DNA from: Ceratodon purpureus
Taxonomy: Eukaryota; Streptophyta; Bryopsida; Pseudoditrichales; Ditrichaceae
Assembly: GCA_014871385.1 (NCBI GenBank)
Contig: CM026423.1
Location: 12,021,952 to 12,085,951 of the forward strand
Length of the DNA: 64,000 nt
Direction: 5' to 3'
Part shown: positions 1-11,792 of the stretch, piece after piece
Numbering within the stretch: position 1 is the stretch's first letter
Layout of the letters: every line of letters begins with the position of its first letter
Notes under the pieces: model-generated
Database searches by the model: none
What the model was told of the DNA's origin: nothing
Seen by the model: only the letters and a program-made list of their open reading frames with translations
Made by a program: the position numbers and the translations under genes

Positions 1-993
1 GAATCCAGCTTCACTGTCCTCCCACTATCACGCTGCCTGCACGAGAACTCGCATGGAGCCGACGCCATCCCCCTTCGGGAGCTTGGAAGTTTTCACAGAG
101 TCAGAGTCGTGAAAGTGGTCCGTGGACCACGCAAGATCCCGGTGCTATTATACTACGGCAGAGTTGACCAATTAGAATGGGACCCGGATAAATACCAATG
201 GCCAACCAAGGAAGGGCCCATCTCCTTGATGGAATATACACCTAAGATCGGCAGAGAGCTTCTCCGGCGCCACCACCAAGTAGCCAACCCTGTTGTGAAG
301 AAATGGGGAGGTGTCCTCCCTGCAAATTTCAGGCTTCAATGGAAGACGGTGTGGCTCAAAGAAAGGGTTCGAAAAGAGGCAGGCCTCCTCTGGCTAGTCT
401 GGCACCGGGCAGTCGCGGTGAACCACTGGAGGGGGAGAGTGGATGGAACGGTTGACATCCGATGCGTGGTTTGCCCGAGACGGTCGGAGGAGACCGTACT
501 CCATCGATTCTGGGAGTGTAGGTCTGCTCAACGAGGGTGGCAATGGGCCATTCATATCATGAATGCCGCCCTCGTTGGCAGACATGCACAAGGACCATGG
601 CGTCCTCTCTCCTGGAAACAGGGTATTTTCTCCGATAGTATTCCGAGGAGATTCAACTCCCTCAAGCGTGTATGGCAGGAGATCAGAACCGTAGTGCTGT
701 GGTCACTTTGGCTTGAACGGAACGATAAGGTTTTCAATAACCAAGTTTGGCCACCGGCGAAACTTCTGCAACAGATTTGGACTGGCATGGTCGACTATGG
801 GCGTATTGAATGGGCGGTACTTCAACTGAGGCCTCCCCCGAAGACTGAGAAGGATGCTGAGAAAGCGCAGGAGGCGAAGAAGGCTTTTGTGACTCGTCGG
901 TGCTGCTTTGATCTGTTTGCTAAGATGGTCGCTGATCGGCCCCAGTGGGCTCCCACGGGCCCTCAGGCCGGCTTCGTCTTCCAGCCCCCTTGA
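1..993 (+). mobile_element. LINE (non-LTR retrotransposon) ORF2 C-terminus, 5' part outside window
   Basis: This is the end of a LINE reverse-transcriptase polyprotein. The frame is open from base 1, so the gene begins upstream of the window and no start codon is claimed. It shows the zf-RVT zinc-binding signature: CVVC, then about ten residues later HRFWEC (near 460-515). About 65 residues further comes LWLERNDKVFNN, a typical end of plant L1-type ORF2 proteins. These proteins reverse-transcribe their own RNA at a nicked target site. The stop is at 991-993. A GC-rich 3' UTR follows, and a 19-A tail at 1233-1251 marks the 3' end of the insertion. The visible frame is undamaged, so the copy may be young. 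The RT and endonuclease domains are not in the window. Confidence 0.85.
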
Positions 994-1251
994 GGTCCCC
1001 CCGGCGAGACACGGGGCCCCCCGGGCCCTCACGGCAGGGCCGTGAGGGGCCTCACGGCCCCTCCCTGCGCTCTGCGAGGACTGGGGTGGTAGTGGCTTGT
1101 TAGTTTTTTCTTCCCCTTCCCCTTGTCTCGTGTCGGGTGTGTCTGTCCGTCTTGCCTTTGGCCAGGCCACTTGTGGCTGGCCCGGCGTTGTATTGTGTTA
1201 CCTTTGCAATGGAATTTCGTTTCATTTGTTTCAAAAAAAAAAAAAAAAAAA
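994..1251 (+). mobile_element. LINE 3' UTR and poly(A) tail
   Basis: The GC-rich stretch after the LINE stop codon runs into 19 consecutive A at 1233-1251. That is the expected 3' signature of target-primed reverse transcription. I could not identify the target-site duplication because the 5' end lies outside the window. Confidence 0.75.
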
Positions 1252-2124
1252 CACAGAGGCTTGCTTCATTGCCATGTCGGCCACTGCCCCATGGCCATCA
1301 TCAAGTTGGGTCGCCTGAATCCCTGGGGACTTTGTCAAAAGCTTGGTGATAACTTATTCTAAGCCATGATCACGACTGTCGGAGACGACTGCGCTGCCCA
1401 GCTTTGACTCCTCTGCTAGCCTAACTTAGTGCAAGGATCTCAGAATCCTCATGATCTCCTCGGCTATCTTCTGGGCTTGAAGCTCTCCTCGGCTATCCTC
1501 GGCATTTATATTCCCAAGACGGAAGAATGTCGATCACAAGCTGTCTGCGCTATGAAGTTCCTCGAGGTTCTTATGCCGTTATTGGGTTACTATATGAGTT
1601 TTCTAAATAGGAATTACTGTTAGGTAACCGGGCTTTCTGTCTGGTGAGATTGTCGAATCCTTGTTGTGTCAATGACAGGCTTCTCTTGTTCCTGTGTTGC
1701 CCTCGCGTCTTCTTCCATCTGCTGATGTCGACAGAGTGACTATTGGACGTCGAGAGCATGTAGTTAGCTGGGTAAGTGAGTAGATATCCCATACAGGGTG
1801 TTTAGCTTAAGATGTCCAGGGATCTTCAACTGGTCTAACACAGAGCCATACTTATTACTCAAGTGCATTTTCACGATGAGGTGAAGTTTCTTCTAGGTGT
1901 TTTATTTTCTCCAATTTCCCATCGTTTTGAGCTCACAGATTTGAGTAAGTGAATTCAGACTACCTGCATTCAGAGGTTTGAATTTGGTACATAACCAAGT
2001 GGCACTGTAGTACATGAGGTTATGTTCTCTTAGTTCGGGGCATGGTTGATGAGGACTTACTATCGTCAAAGCTTGACCTATTTATGATTGTGTTATGTAG
2101 GGGAGTAAATTTGGGGATCCCTTT
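1252..2124. other. No gene seen
   Basis: Sequence between the LINE tail and the PTC52 relic. No frame shows domain-like composition. A short local duplication of a CTCCTCGGCTATC motif is present near 1457-1500. Confidence 0.5.
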
Positions 2125-2470
2125 GTGCTCCGTACATCGCTGGAAAGGGGGTTTTCATTGGGAACTATTCTAAATGAACTCGGAGCTATCTTTCTTTGCA
2201 TTCCGATGCCGCTAAGCCGCAGCCGCTGCATTTGGATATTTCCTTGGAATTTTGCTAAATGTTTGAAATTGTACCGAAATGGACGATGCAATGGAGTAAT
2301 CTAGTTTTTGACTTCAGAAGCCTTCGACTTGTAAGTCATTGAATTTCAAGACCATGTTGCTCCTTCCTCTTATGGTATTTCGACCTTAACTCATTCTGCA
2401 TCTTCTAAAGTTCATAGGGACATTCTTTTAGGTTTTGGTTCCTGGAACTGCTGGTTTACTTTTGTAGAAA
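2125..2470 (+). pseudogene. Relic of PTC52-like gene (exon 6 plus start of intron 6)
   Basis: Translation near 2193-2290 gives FLCIPMPLSRSRCIWIFP followed by WNFA. The intact gene 7.8 kb downstream reads FFCVPVSPGRSRCYWAFP followed by RNFA (exon 6, about 9975-10040). Similarity continues past the coding part: the intron-6 string CTGCATCTTCTGAAGTTCAT at about 10157 matches CTGCATCTTCTAAAGTTCAT at about 2398. Upstream, GTGCTCC followed by ACATC and CTG also matches (about 2127 versus 9909). The relic has a stop codon (TAG near 2301) and no other recognisable exons. Shared intron sequence points to segmental duplication rather than retroposition. It lies in the 5' flank of the kinase gene. Confidence 0.75.
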
Positions 2471-2700
2471 TGAGAGTTCGCCAACATTTAGTTGTTGAAA
2501 TATTCTGTCCTCTGAGGTGCTTCATTCTGAGGCAACCTTCATCTTCACTAGTAATGATGGAAGTTTTCAATCGTTCAAGCTAATTTTTTCCTTGCAGGAA
2601 TATAAGAGACTGGAGTACAAGATCTTATATATTGTTGCATTTCAGAGGGCTATCATGACATGAGGAGTCGCCACATCGTATAAAAACCAAGAACGTAAGT

Positions 2701-5700
2701 ATGTGGATGCTGGGAAATCACCCCAAAGGCTCCTTGTCAGTTGACGTAGACTTTTTGTACCTCTGCAAACAGAACGTGTACAGTGTAGCGGATCTCGTGA
2801 ATGGTGGGAACTTACTCAACCGGAGACAATGCCAGGATTTGTCATTCAAGCTCTCAAAGTCTATTCAGAGCATTACAGATTTAAAGTTACGCTATGGAGA
2901 ATCTGCTGCCTTCTTCCAATCTGCTCTGGAAAATTTGTACCAGTATCTGGAGAAGGCGAAATTACTCGTGGCAAAGTGTGGGGAGGAAGATTGGTGTGCA
3001 GCAGCAGTATTTCAGATTCAAAATGAGAACGCTTTCCGAGACATCCTCCTGGATGTCAGTTTGTGTTACAGTGCCATCTATGAGCAAGCCAGATGCATAA
3101 GTGAACACTGGAATGATCCCCCAGAAGATCTTCGGCTGTCTTCTATTTTTCAGCCTACAATAGAGAGTGATGTGCATGAAGATCAGCTCGATGCTCAAAA
3201 GAGACTTGAAGACCTAGCCAATGAACCTGGTAGCGTTAAATTTTTGGGTCATTTTCTACCAACGAGGGGGTTTTTGAGGCAATGTCTCGCCAGGTACTTG
3301 CTAGCGAAGATGCACTCTACATCTTTAGTACCTCATGCAAGTTCTTTAGACACGTACAGTGGAGTCTTGTGGAAAAAGGAGTCTGCACCAACGAGGACAT
3401 GGGGAAACTACATGCTGCTTGGAGCTGGATCAGGAGCAAGTGGTGTTTGTAGCACAAAATGGCTGGGCATACCCTGTGCCAAGAAGGAATTTCATCAACA
3501 AGAAGCTGAGAGTTCTTTCTTGAAAGAAGCAGGCATTTTGGCACATTTGAAGCACCCAAACATAGTCAATTTTCTTTGTTGTGGCAATGGCCAAGAGAGA
3601 GGTGATCGTTTCATAGCTATGGAGCTCATGGAGAAGAGTCTCTCCAACTTGATCGACGATCAGAAAGATACATATTTCTCACTTCCTGTAGTAGTTGACA
3701 TCATAATTCAGATAGCACGTGGAATGTGTTATCTACATGACCGAGGTGTTGCTCACCGGGACCTGAAACCACAAAATGTGGTTGTGAATAGGTTGACCTC
3801 TCCATACCTTGGGAATCATTTTTTGGTAAAGTTGGTTGATTTTGGTATGTCAAAGACAAAAGTTCAAATCTCTAAATCCAGCACCATATCGCTACCGGGT
3901 GTTGGCACTACAAGGTATCGAGCTCCAGAGGTTCATCCGAAGGCGTATCCCAATGGCAAAGGAAAAACAATGTGGTTTAAGGCCGACGTTTTTAGCTTTG
4001 CTATGACTTGTGCACATCTTTTATCACTGCAATTGCCTTTCAAAGACTTGGACCAGATAAGTGAGTTGTTCAGCGAACTTATGAAAGGACTGCGTCCTCA
4101 GCTTCCTAGCAACTGTCCTCAAGAGTTGGTTTCGCTTCTACAAGATTGTTGGGGTATTAGTCCTCGTTCAAGACCTTCTTTTGTGGAGATTTGCACAAGG
4201 CTAGAAACCTTTAGACACAAATTTTTGAGAGAGATCTATTTTGTTGATAAAGAGACGATGGATTTTAGTAGTGGGTTTAGCTTCATCAAGCTGAAAATAG
4301 AAGAGCATTCTTCTATGTCCAGACCATTCGTTGATATTGGCAATGATGAATTGGAGGTAATTGCTTTGAACCTGCTCTGTTCTTTCAAAATATATTGGAC
4401 ACATTGAGCTGAATGTGTTATTCTTGATACTTGTTCTTACATATATTTGGAGTGGCTAACAAGAACTTGAGTCTGTTCTAGATCATATTTACTTGTGAGG
4501 TAAAATCTTCAATTAAGACATAATACTAGGAGAGTTCTTTATCTTCCTGCCGTTGACTGGACATGTCATTTGGTGGTGTGTTGCAATCAGATTGAGCCTC
4601 CCAATGATTTTCACGGAAACAAGAGGAGTGACGTGGTGTCAGTAATTCCGTGTACCCTCAATCATGCACTCAAACTTTTACCTGAAGCACCATACAAGAA
4701 TGGGTTAAGCTCCAGCTGCAATATCTGTAAGGAGGAGGTGAATGGGGAGGCTTATCGGTGTGAAGTCTGCAATTTTGATGCTCACCCAGATTGTGCAGAG
4801 ATTAAGAATAAGGTGAAGGTATTTATTCACGATGATCCTCTCCATCTTCTAATCTATAATTATTACGAGAATAATCCAGATGCCATGTGCCGTTTTTGTG
4901 AAGAATCACTGCAAGGGAGCGCATGGGTATACAGGTGCGAACAATGTGATTTTGACGTGCATGCGTTGTGCACCAAGTATCCCAAGAGAATGAAGCATTT
5001 ATTGCACTCACATCCCCTCATATTGATACACTATCCACCTCGCAAAAACCGACTTGGCAAATGCTGCAATGGTCATTTGAAAGGGTACCGCTATACATGC
5101 ACCCAAAAGTGGTGTGTATTTGATGTGCATCCACAATGCGCCATTGCTGCGCCTATGCATCCACTTTGCATTTTTAACAGCTCACATCGGCTCTCTCTTA
5201 AATGTGGCAGCTCAAGAGGTTTTCATTGTAGTAGATGTGGTTATCCAGGATCCTCATGGTTCTATTATTGTGACCACTGTGATAAGGAATTACATGTAAA
5301 TTGCGTACTGCCTGATGCCCGTGAGGAAGGAGACGGTTGGAATGAGGACAAGGATAAGCAAAAAATTGAACAAGTGCAATTGAAGGTGCGGGAAGGACCT
5401 CGTACTTGTTTATTCTTCAAGTGGAGATTAGACACACAACCGAAGAAATTGTTGACTACTCTGCGGGCTGACATGGAGGGAGTGCGAATGGTTTTACTGT
5501 GCGAGGAGCCAGGTCATGAGCATGTTGTCCACGGTGATCAAGGGGGCGTGTTTAATGGGCTGCTTGGAGAGCAACGATTAGAGAAGCTTCAATTGTTGCT
5601 TCCTTATGGCTTGCAGGTTGTCAAGAGGGCCGTGAGCATGGCCACTGAACTCAACGACTTCAGCTCTGTGACTTTACCCTGTTTGGGAACAGGATCATGG

Positions 5701-6015
5701 AACTTGAAGGTCATTTCAGACATTCGTAATCAAAGCAAGGAACCAATTGAAGACAAAGAGACCATGAGCTCCGCACTAGAGTCGCTTCTAAACGAAGTGG
5801 AGGGCCATGGATTCAGCATGTTGAAGCTTTTCGGGTTGCTGCGTGTGCGTTATATTGCAACCGAAGTAGGAGAATTTCCTCGATACACAAAAGGTATGTT
5901 CGGTTGGCTATGCATTGACCATCTGAACCGAGGCATAGAAACGGGTAAGCTCGAGTCTTATCCTTTGCGAATGTATCATGATCTTACCATCGACCAGCAA
6001 CGTCAATTTAGATAA
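2701..6015 (+). CDS. Protein kinase with N-terminal helical (DUF1221-like) domain and C-terminal DC1 repeats
   Basis: Two exons, 2701-4356 and 4591-6015, join in phase 0 (GAG before gtaatt; ttgcaatcag before ATT), giving about 1026 aa. Residues ~30-150 resemble the helical domain placed before plant TKL-type kinases (DUF1221; NRRQC and EDW...AVFQIQ patterns). The kinase domain looks catalytically complete: Gly loop GAGSGASGV (~241), AKK (~260), HRDLKPQN (H352), DFG (D380), APE (~408). Exon 2 has three to four C1-like (DC1) Cys/His repeats (CNICKEEV, CRFCEESL, HCSRCGYP). A C-terminal region of unknown function (~200 aa) contains GMFGWLCIDHLNRG. Likely a signalling kinase; the substrate is unknown. 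Without splicing, the first exon would end at 4407 and the DC1 part would lack a start Met. The first Met is 2701; an in-frame TGA lies upstream at 2656. A 5' UTR intron probably ends near 2598. Confidence 0.8.
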
Positions 6016-7849
6016 GTAAACAGTCCAGGTATCAAATAGTACCACTTCTTTTAAATTTCTTGTACATACTCAGAATCTATTCTTCACACTGTAGTCTTGT
6101 TTATTTTAGCAGATACTTTTTTCAAGTGAAGGACATGCAAACTTGATAATTACATGTATTGAGGTTTCTTTGTTCCACGTCAATACTGAGACGTATGCTA
6201 ATGAAAGGCAGGAATCTGAAGGGTTATCTACTGGTATTCACAAAGACGACTGTAATTCTATTCTCTGATTTGTTTTGAGTGAACTCAAAGAAATCAATGA
6301 GGCGATCGGAGAGTCAATTGTGGTGCCTAGTGGCACTAAGGCACCTACACAAGGGCTCAAATATATTCATGTTATGATACACCCATATTCCAGGATTTAC
6401 TTCATTCCTTTTCAGTAGAGTCTCTAAAATTTGGACATTGAGAAATTAAGATTTGAGTTCTTGTACACGGGGAATTTTAAAGACGGCGATCATGTTGTGG
6501 AGACCATCCAGAACTCATCTACAATGGAAGATCGCAATCGAGTTTGTCTGGTACTAGACTTTTCATTCTAATCTTCAAGTTGTTAACCACAATTTTGAGA
6601 AGCTTGAGTCTTCAACGTCCCTTTAATACCGTCAGGCTCAGATCTAATTGAACGCAATGAGAATCCCAAAAAAGTTGGTATTGAAAACTGAAAATGACAA
6701 GGGGAAAGAGAAATGTATGAGACAGTGAAGGAGAATCAGATTATATACCGTATCATTCGAAAGGAAAATGTGAGAAGCAAAAAGCGATAGAGATGCCTTA
6801 CTAGTTTGGCAAAAATACCATTTAAAGGTCGCTCATTATCATTGAAGATTTGCAGCCTATAGTTGGAACTCTAGCCAGGACTCTCTGAGATTTCAAATGA
6901 ATTGAAACAATAATGATGACCAATCCACCTCCATCTTTATATTTTGTTACATATTTTGTTACATGTTTTAAGTCAATTTGTTTAGCCAGGCTTGTAATTT
7001 TGGACTCTGAAAAATCATTGCCTGCATGTTAGAATCTTACATCAACCATAGTGGAGTAATATCAATATGTGTTGCTGGCCCAACTACATGCACAAGTTCC
7101 GGATATTTGATAATATCGTAACCATAGTGGAGTAAATTAGTAATCTGCAGTGATTTTTGAAAAATCATTGCCTGCATGTTAGAATCTTACATCAAACATA
7201 TTGGAGTAATATCAATATGTGTTGCTGGCCCATCTACATGCAGAAGTTGGACCGGATATTTGATGACGAAGCAGCTAGAAGGCTCATGACTGTACAAGCT
7301 AGTAACACATTCAAAGCAGACTGCGATCACGAAGTTGGATACATATAATTTGAAGCCAGCAGCGGTCGTGAAAGCAGTTTGTGGCGCAGGCGAAGAATTC
7401 TTCTAAGCGGGAGTGATTTCTACTGCTGCGTAGTCACAACAAGAGTATGATTAGAATTGGCCCATCTTATGCTCTTGCATGAAGCGTATTCATTAGTTTT
7501 AGCTTGTGAGGATGCAGGACTTTTCGTGAAGACTTCTCAACATTCTTTGTACTACTAGGTTGGGTTTACAAAGCTAAAGGTAGGCGTGGTTGAGGAAGTG
7601 TTGTAGTTAACGAACCTCTGTTTCTTTAAATTATTTCGGTGGAAATTCCATTTTGGCTCTGGAAATGGCTTGCTGCATGCTAGGAGCGACGATGAGTAAT
7701 ACTTGTCGCTGGTACATCTCCATGAGTTCTGTATCTTGATGTTGTTACTCGGAATTAAGAGGTAGGTGGACTTCGGAATGTCTCATTCAAATTGACCATC
7801 TGATGGTGCTTTTCCGTGCACAGGTTCGTCTCCTTTGCGGATTGGAACG
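6016..7849. other. Intergenic; contains a ~100-bp direct duplication
   Basis: No protein-coding frame is convincing. It holds the kinase 3' UTR and the promoter/5' UTR of the PTC52-like gene. The only clear structure is the duplication at 7005-7110 and 7155-7262, listed separately. Confidence 0.5.
7005..7262. repeat. Direct duplication, two ~100-bp copies 150 bp apart
   Basis: Both copies begin TGAAAAATCATTGCCTGCAT and run through a GGAGTAATATCAATATGTGT segment to a shared CCGGATATTTGAT. They differ at only a few positions. The short spacer repeats part of the unit again (AACCATAGTGGAGTAA near 7046 and 7121). Confidence 0.8.
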
Positions 7850-10800
7850 ATGGCTGGTGTGAATGTCCAAGCCGCTGTTCTCTCGACAAGAGATACCACA
7901 ATTCCAAACCTTGATTTTCAACACAGTTTTTGTAAGCAATATGGGCGCTCTTCAGCTGACATAAGAAATTCCCAAGAACAAAAAACATTTACGAGGAGAT
8001 CCAGTCATTATAAATCAAATTCGCTAGCCGCAACTCCAACAGCTTGGGAAAGAAATTCTGTTGGATCTGCAAAATATGTGAGTGCTTCATTTCCCAATTG
8101 CAGTATTGTGCCTAGCTAATTCACCAGATCTAGCATACAACCTTGTTCCGATAGTCCTGATTCGTGCTTTTACACATCAATATCATCGTGTAAGACCAAT
8201 TATATCCTTTGTCTCTCCCTCTAGTTGAACTCGGTTCCTGACATATTGTTCCACTGGCCAGCGATCCGTGCCACACCGTCGTCATGTCAAAGTCTCTGCA
8301 ATTGCGGAGCCTCTGACTGAACCTCCTCAGCTGGAGAGTGCTTCAAAAGATGATTCAAAAGAAGCTAAATTCGACTGGAACAAGCAGTGGTACCCTGTCG
8401 CAATAATAAAAGATCTTGAGGAAGACCAACCCCTCGCCGTGACCGTAATCGGTCGCCCGCTAGCAGTTTGGTGGGACAAATCAAGCAATAAATGGCAAGT
8501 TTATGCTGATAAGTGTCCACACAGGTTGGCACCTCTCTCAGAAGGCAGTATTACTCAGGATGGGCAGTTGAGATGCTCGTATCATGGATGGACGTTTAAA
8601 GGAGACTCAGGCGAGTGCACTTTTATTCCTCAAGCTCCTTCCGACTCGAAGCCGGTGAGTGGCCTTAGTCCTACTCTGCCTCCGAGATTAGGAGTTTGTG
8701 CTCCATCTGATTCAACGCAAGTCCTCACTAGTTTAATAAAACTTTCTGATATTGCTATGTGTGAACTGTTACAGTCAATATTAGCTGAAACTGCACACCG
8801 AGTCCAATTTGACTGCGGTTTGGTTCAATTTTTCTGACACACTCTAGCCATGGCTTCGAGAGTGATAGTGATCTGTAGCTTTAGAAGGTTGCAATGGCCT
8901 ACCTACCTCTCTACTGGGTGGCAAAATGGGTCGGAAGAGTCTGATCGTGCCTCTGGTGTATGCAGCACACGTCGACAAAAGCATGTGTAACAGTGTATCC
9001 GAGCATTGAACAGCAAGGTTTTCTCTGGTTTTGGCCCGACCTTTCACAAGGAGCTATCAACATTGAAGCAGCAGCGAATCCTCCTCCATTCTTTCCAGAG
9101 CTAAATGACCCAACCTATGGATTTGATATGAGTGTTCGTGAGGTGGAATATGGGTAAGTCTAGTAAGTCCAGAATAAATTGTGGAAACAACAGATTGCAC
9201 TTATGTCACTGGGTTTACCTAGCCATTCTATGGTTGTGACACCATGTTGTTTTGACCATGTCTTATCTTATAGATATGATACGTTGGTGGAGAACCTACT
9301 CGATCCAGCGCATTTCGTCAATTCCCATCACAAAATTCAGGCAAGCTCGACATTTCCCTGTTTTAAGTTCTGCTGAAATGCACATTCATATTGAATCTGT
9401 CCACTTCAGAATTTCTTCTTTTTCATGTATCGGACACCAGTGCCTTGACGGTTCTTTTTTGACCAGGGGAGGCGAGAGGACGGAGGACCATGGAATCTGA
9501 AACTGGAATCCAAAATCAGTGCTCCAGGATTCAAGGGCATGGCGGATTTCGGCCCTTATGACTTCACTGCGCCTTGCACAGTTACCATGAACGCTTCTTA
9601 TCCTCCCGAGATTTCAATTCGAACAAACCTTTACGTACGTACATTTCTCCATGATTATGCCCATTGTTCTAATTTCGAAGCAAGCTCTTGCCATAAGTGA
9701 ATTGCTCCTTGCATTTATCTAATAAGTCTGAAACTGCTCCACTTTCAAACAAGAGTGGACGCATGAGGTTGATGTTTAATTTGCTTATAGATGGGAAACA
9801 TCAGTAATCTGGAATTCATGATCAGGACTAGTGTGTGCTGTGGGTAATAATTGATCTTGTGGTGTCAGGGTGACCATTCAGAGAATCTGCTTGTTCATGC
9901 GCTCATTGTGCTCCTCACATCTCTGAAAGCAAGACTTTCGAAGAATCCTGCGCCAAACATAGTAGCAACTATATTTTTCTGCGTTCCAGTATCGCCTGGT
10001 CGCAGCCGGTGCTATTGGGCGTTTCCTCGGAATTTTGCTGCTTTTACTTTGAAAAATGTACCACAGTGGATTCAGCACAGGATGCCCAACCTGGTTTTCG
10101 ACTCTGACATGTTACTACTTCATGTTGTGGTAATTAATTGGAACCAGAGTTCTTCTGCATCTTCTGAAGTTCATGGTATCATCCTTCCAGTCTAAGGTTT
10201 CCGAGACTGCAGCTGGTTTGTTTAGTCCACTTATTCAATTCGCTCTAGCTCGGACGTGCTGTAAATTCCGCGGCAGCGCCAAGCCGCCTTGGTATGCAGT
10301 CATGGTCGCAATAGACCATCATGATGATGACAATCATTGTGGCCAACTTCTTGTTGCAGGAGAGGAAACTGGAGCAGGAGGGTTTAAGTGGCTATTATGC
10401 ACCCACCAAGGCGGATGTGTTGGTACTTGCCTTCAGGAAATGGTTAAACACCTTTGCTGGAGGGGCTCCTGACTGGGGGAGACATTTTGAGAGCAACAAG
10501 TTGCCACCTTCACCGTCCAAACGGATGATGCTTGATAGGTGACAGCTTCTTCCACTAAGTATTGAATCGAATGTATGCTGTTCATCGTTGTCCAGATTGA
10601 AAAAATGTTAGAAGTGCCTATTATTCTATCTAGAAAACTTGGTGGAATGACGATTAGTGCAGTCATAATCCTGTTTCGGAAGGGACATAACTACATTTTG
10701 TCTGAGTCTGCTGGGAGTAGTTTTGATATGAATTGCATATTGCCAAGCAGTTCAGCAATCGTCATGATTCTTAGCGTCATGTTGAGTGTCTGCAGATACC

Positions 10801-11060
10801 AGCAACACGTGAAGATTTGCAAGGGATGCCGCACAGCATTGGGAAACTTCAAAGCTCTGGAATTTGGGCTGCATGTTCTTGCGGTTGCTTTGGTAGGAGT
10901 GGTGGCAGCATCAGGGGCAGCCCCTCTACCGAAACTTCAACCCTTCTCTGTGCCCTTGGTCTGCGGAGCAGTCTTGTCTACTGTTTTGGCTCGATGGCTT
11001 TCTCATTTCATTTACAAGACCTTTTATTTCCATGACTATAATCATGCTGCTGTCAAGTAA
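7850..11060 (+). CDS. PTC52: PTC52-like chloroplast Rieske oxygenase (PAO/TIC55/PTC52 family)
   Basis: Eight exons in consistent phase: 7850-8077, 8262-8654, 8966-9153, 9274-9340, 9467-9634, 9869-10129, 10360-10538, 10796-11060 (582 aa). Exon 1 encodes a Ser/Arg-rich plastid transit-like leader. The Rieske [2Fe-2S] ligands are CPHRLAPLSEG (C161, H163) and CSYHGW (C181, H184). The mononuclear-iron motif is ENLLDPAHFVNSHH. The C-terminus has the CKGC redox pair and two hydrophobic segments before WLSHFIYKTF. Family members are inner-envelope or thylakoid oxygenases in chlorophyll metabolism and protein import. The sequence is closest to what I recall of PTC52, a protochlorophyllide a oxygenase candidate, including the VSPGRSR and FYFHDYNHA motifs. 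Intron 4 uses a GC donor. The exon-6 acceptor is the least certain border. A relic of this gene lies at 2125-2470. Confidence 0.9.
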
Positions 11061-11792
11061 GTACTCAATTACAGCCAGGTCGAACCATCAAGTTTTTATC
11101 TGTGGAGCAATGTTGTGTCTCAATTCTCTGTTAGCATGTTGCACGCTAAGCCCGATTCGGAACAAGCTAGCCCAACAGACCTGGCAGTGGTGAAAGGGCA
11201 GCAATTCTGAGGAATGTATAGATGCAGCAGAGTATACGTGAAATATACGCAGCAAGTATCATTTGGTCTTTGTGAATCGTGTTTGATTGTTTCTTTCAGA
11301 AGTACTTCAATAAATTCGTGAAATTTTGTACATGTCATAAAACAGAGATGGGGAAGGTCATGTGGCATAGTTATGTTGTCATTGTGTATTTTCCCTATTG
11401 AGTACATTTTATCATTCAATGAAATGGACATCTTGCAGCATTCACAGTGATAACCATCTTCACTACCCTAATTGACATATGTCCCTGCACCACATAATCT
11501 TATGAGTAGCACTGGAGCTATTTCCCGTGCACACACAACCCGAACAAACATAAGAAAAGTCGTCCTGTACACAGAACCCTTCATTGGAACAAATATGGTA
11601 CACAGAAATGTGACACTTCTACCAAATGCACTCTCCAAAAAAGAAACTGCACAACGAATTGATCAAATCCTCCATTATATTCCGAAGAATTACTGCCCGA
11701 AGATCTCGATACTCACCTCCTAACAAGATAGAATCACCCAATAGCTAATCCTTCCCAACTCTGACCTTCTAATTCTCCCTACACAAAAATCC
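11061..11792. other. Convergent 3' flanks
   Basis: Space between the stop codons of the PTC52-like gene (+) and the NXPE-like gene (-). AT-rich with no coding frame; presumably 3' UTRs of both. Confidence 0.5.
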
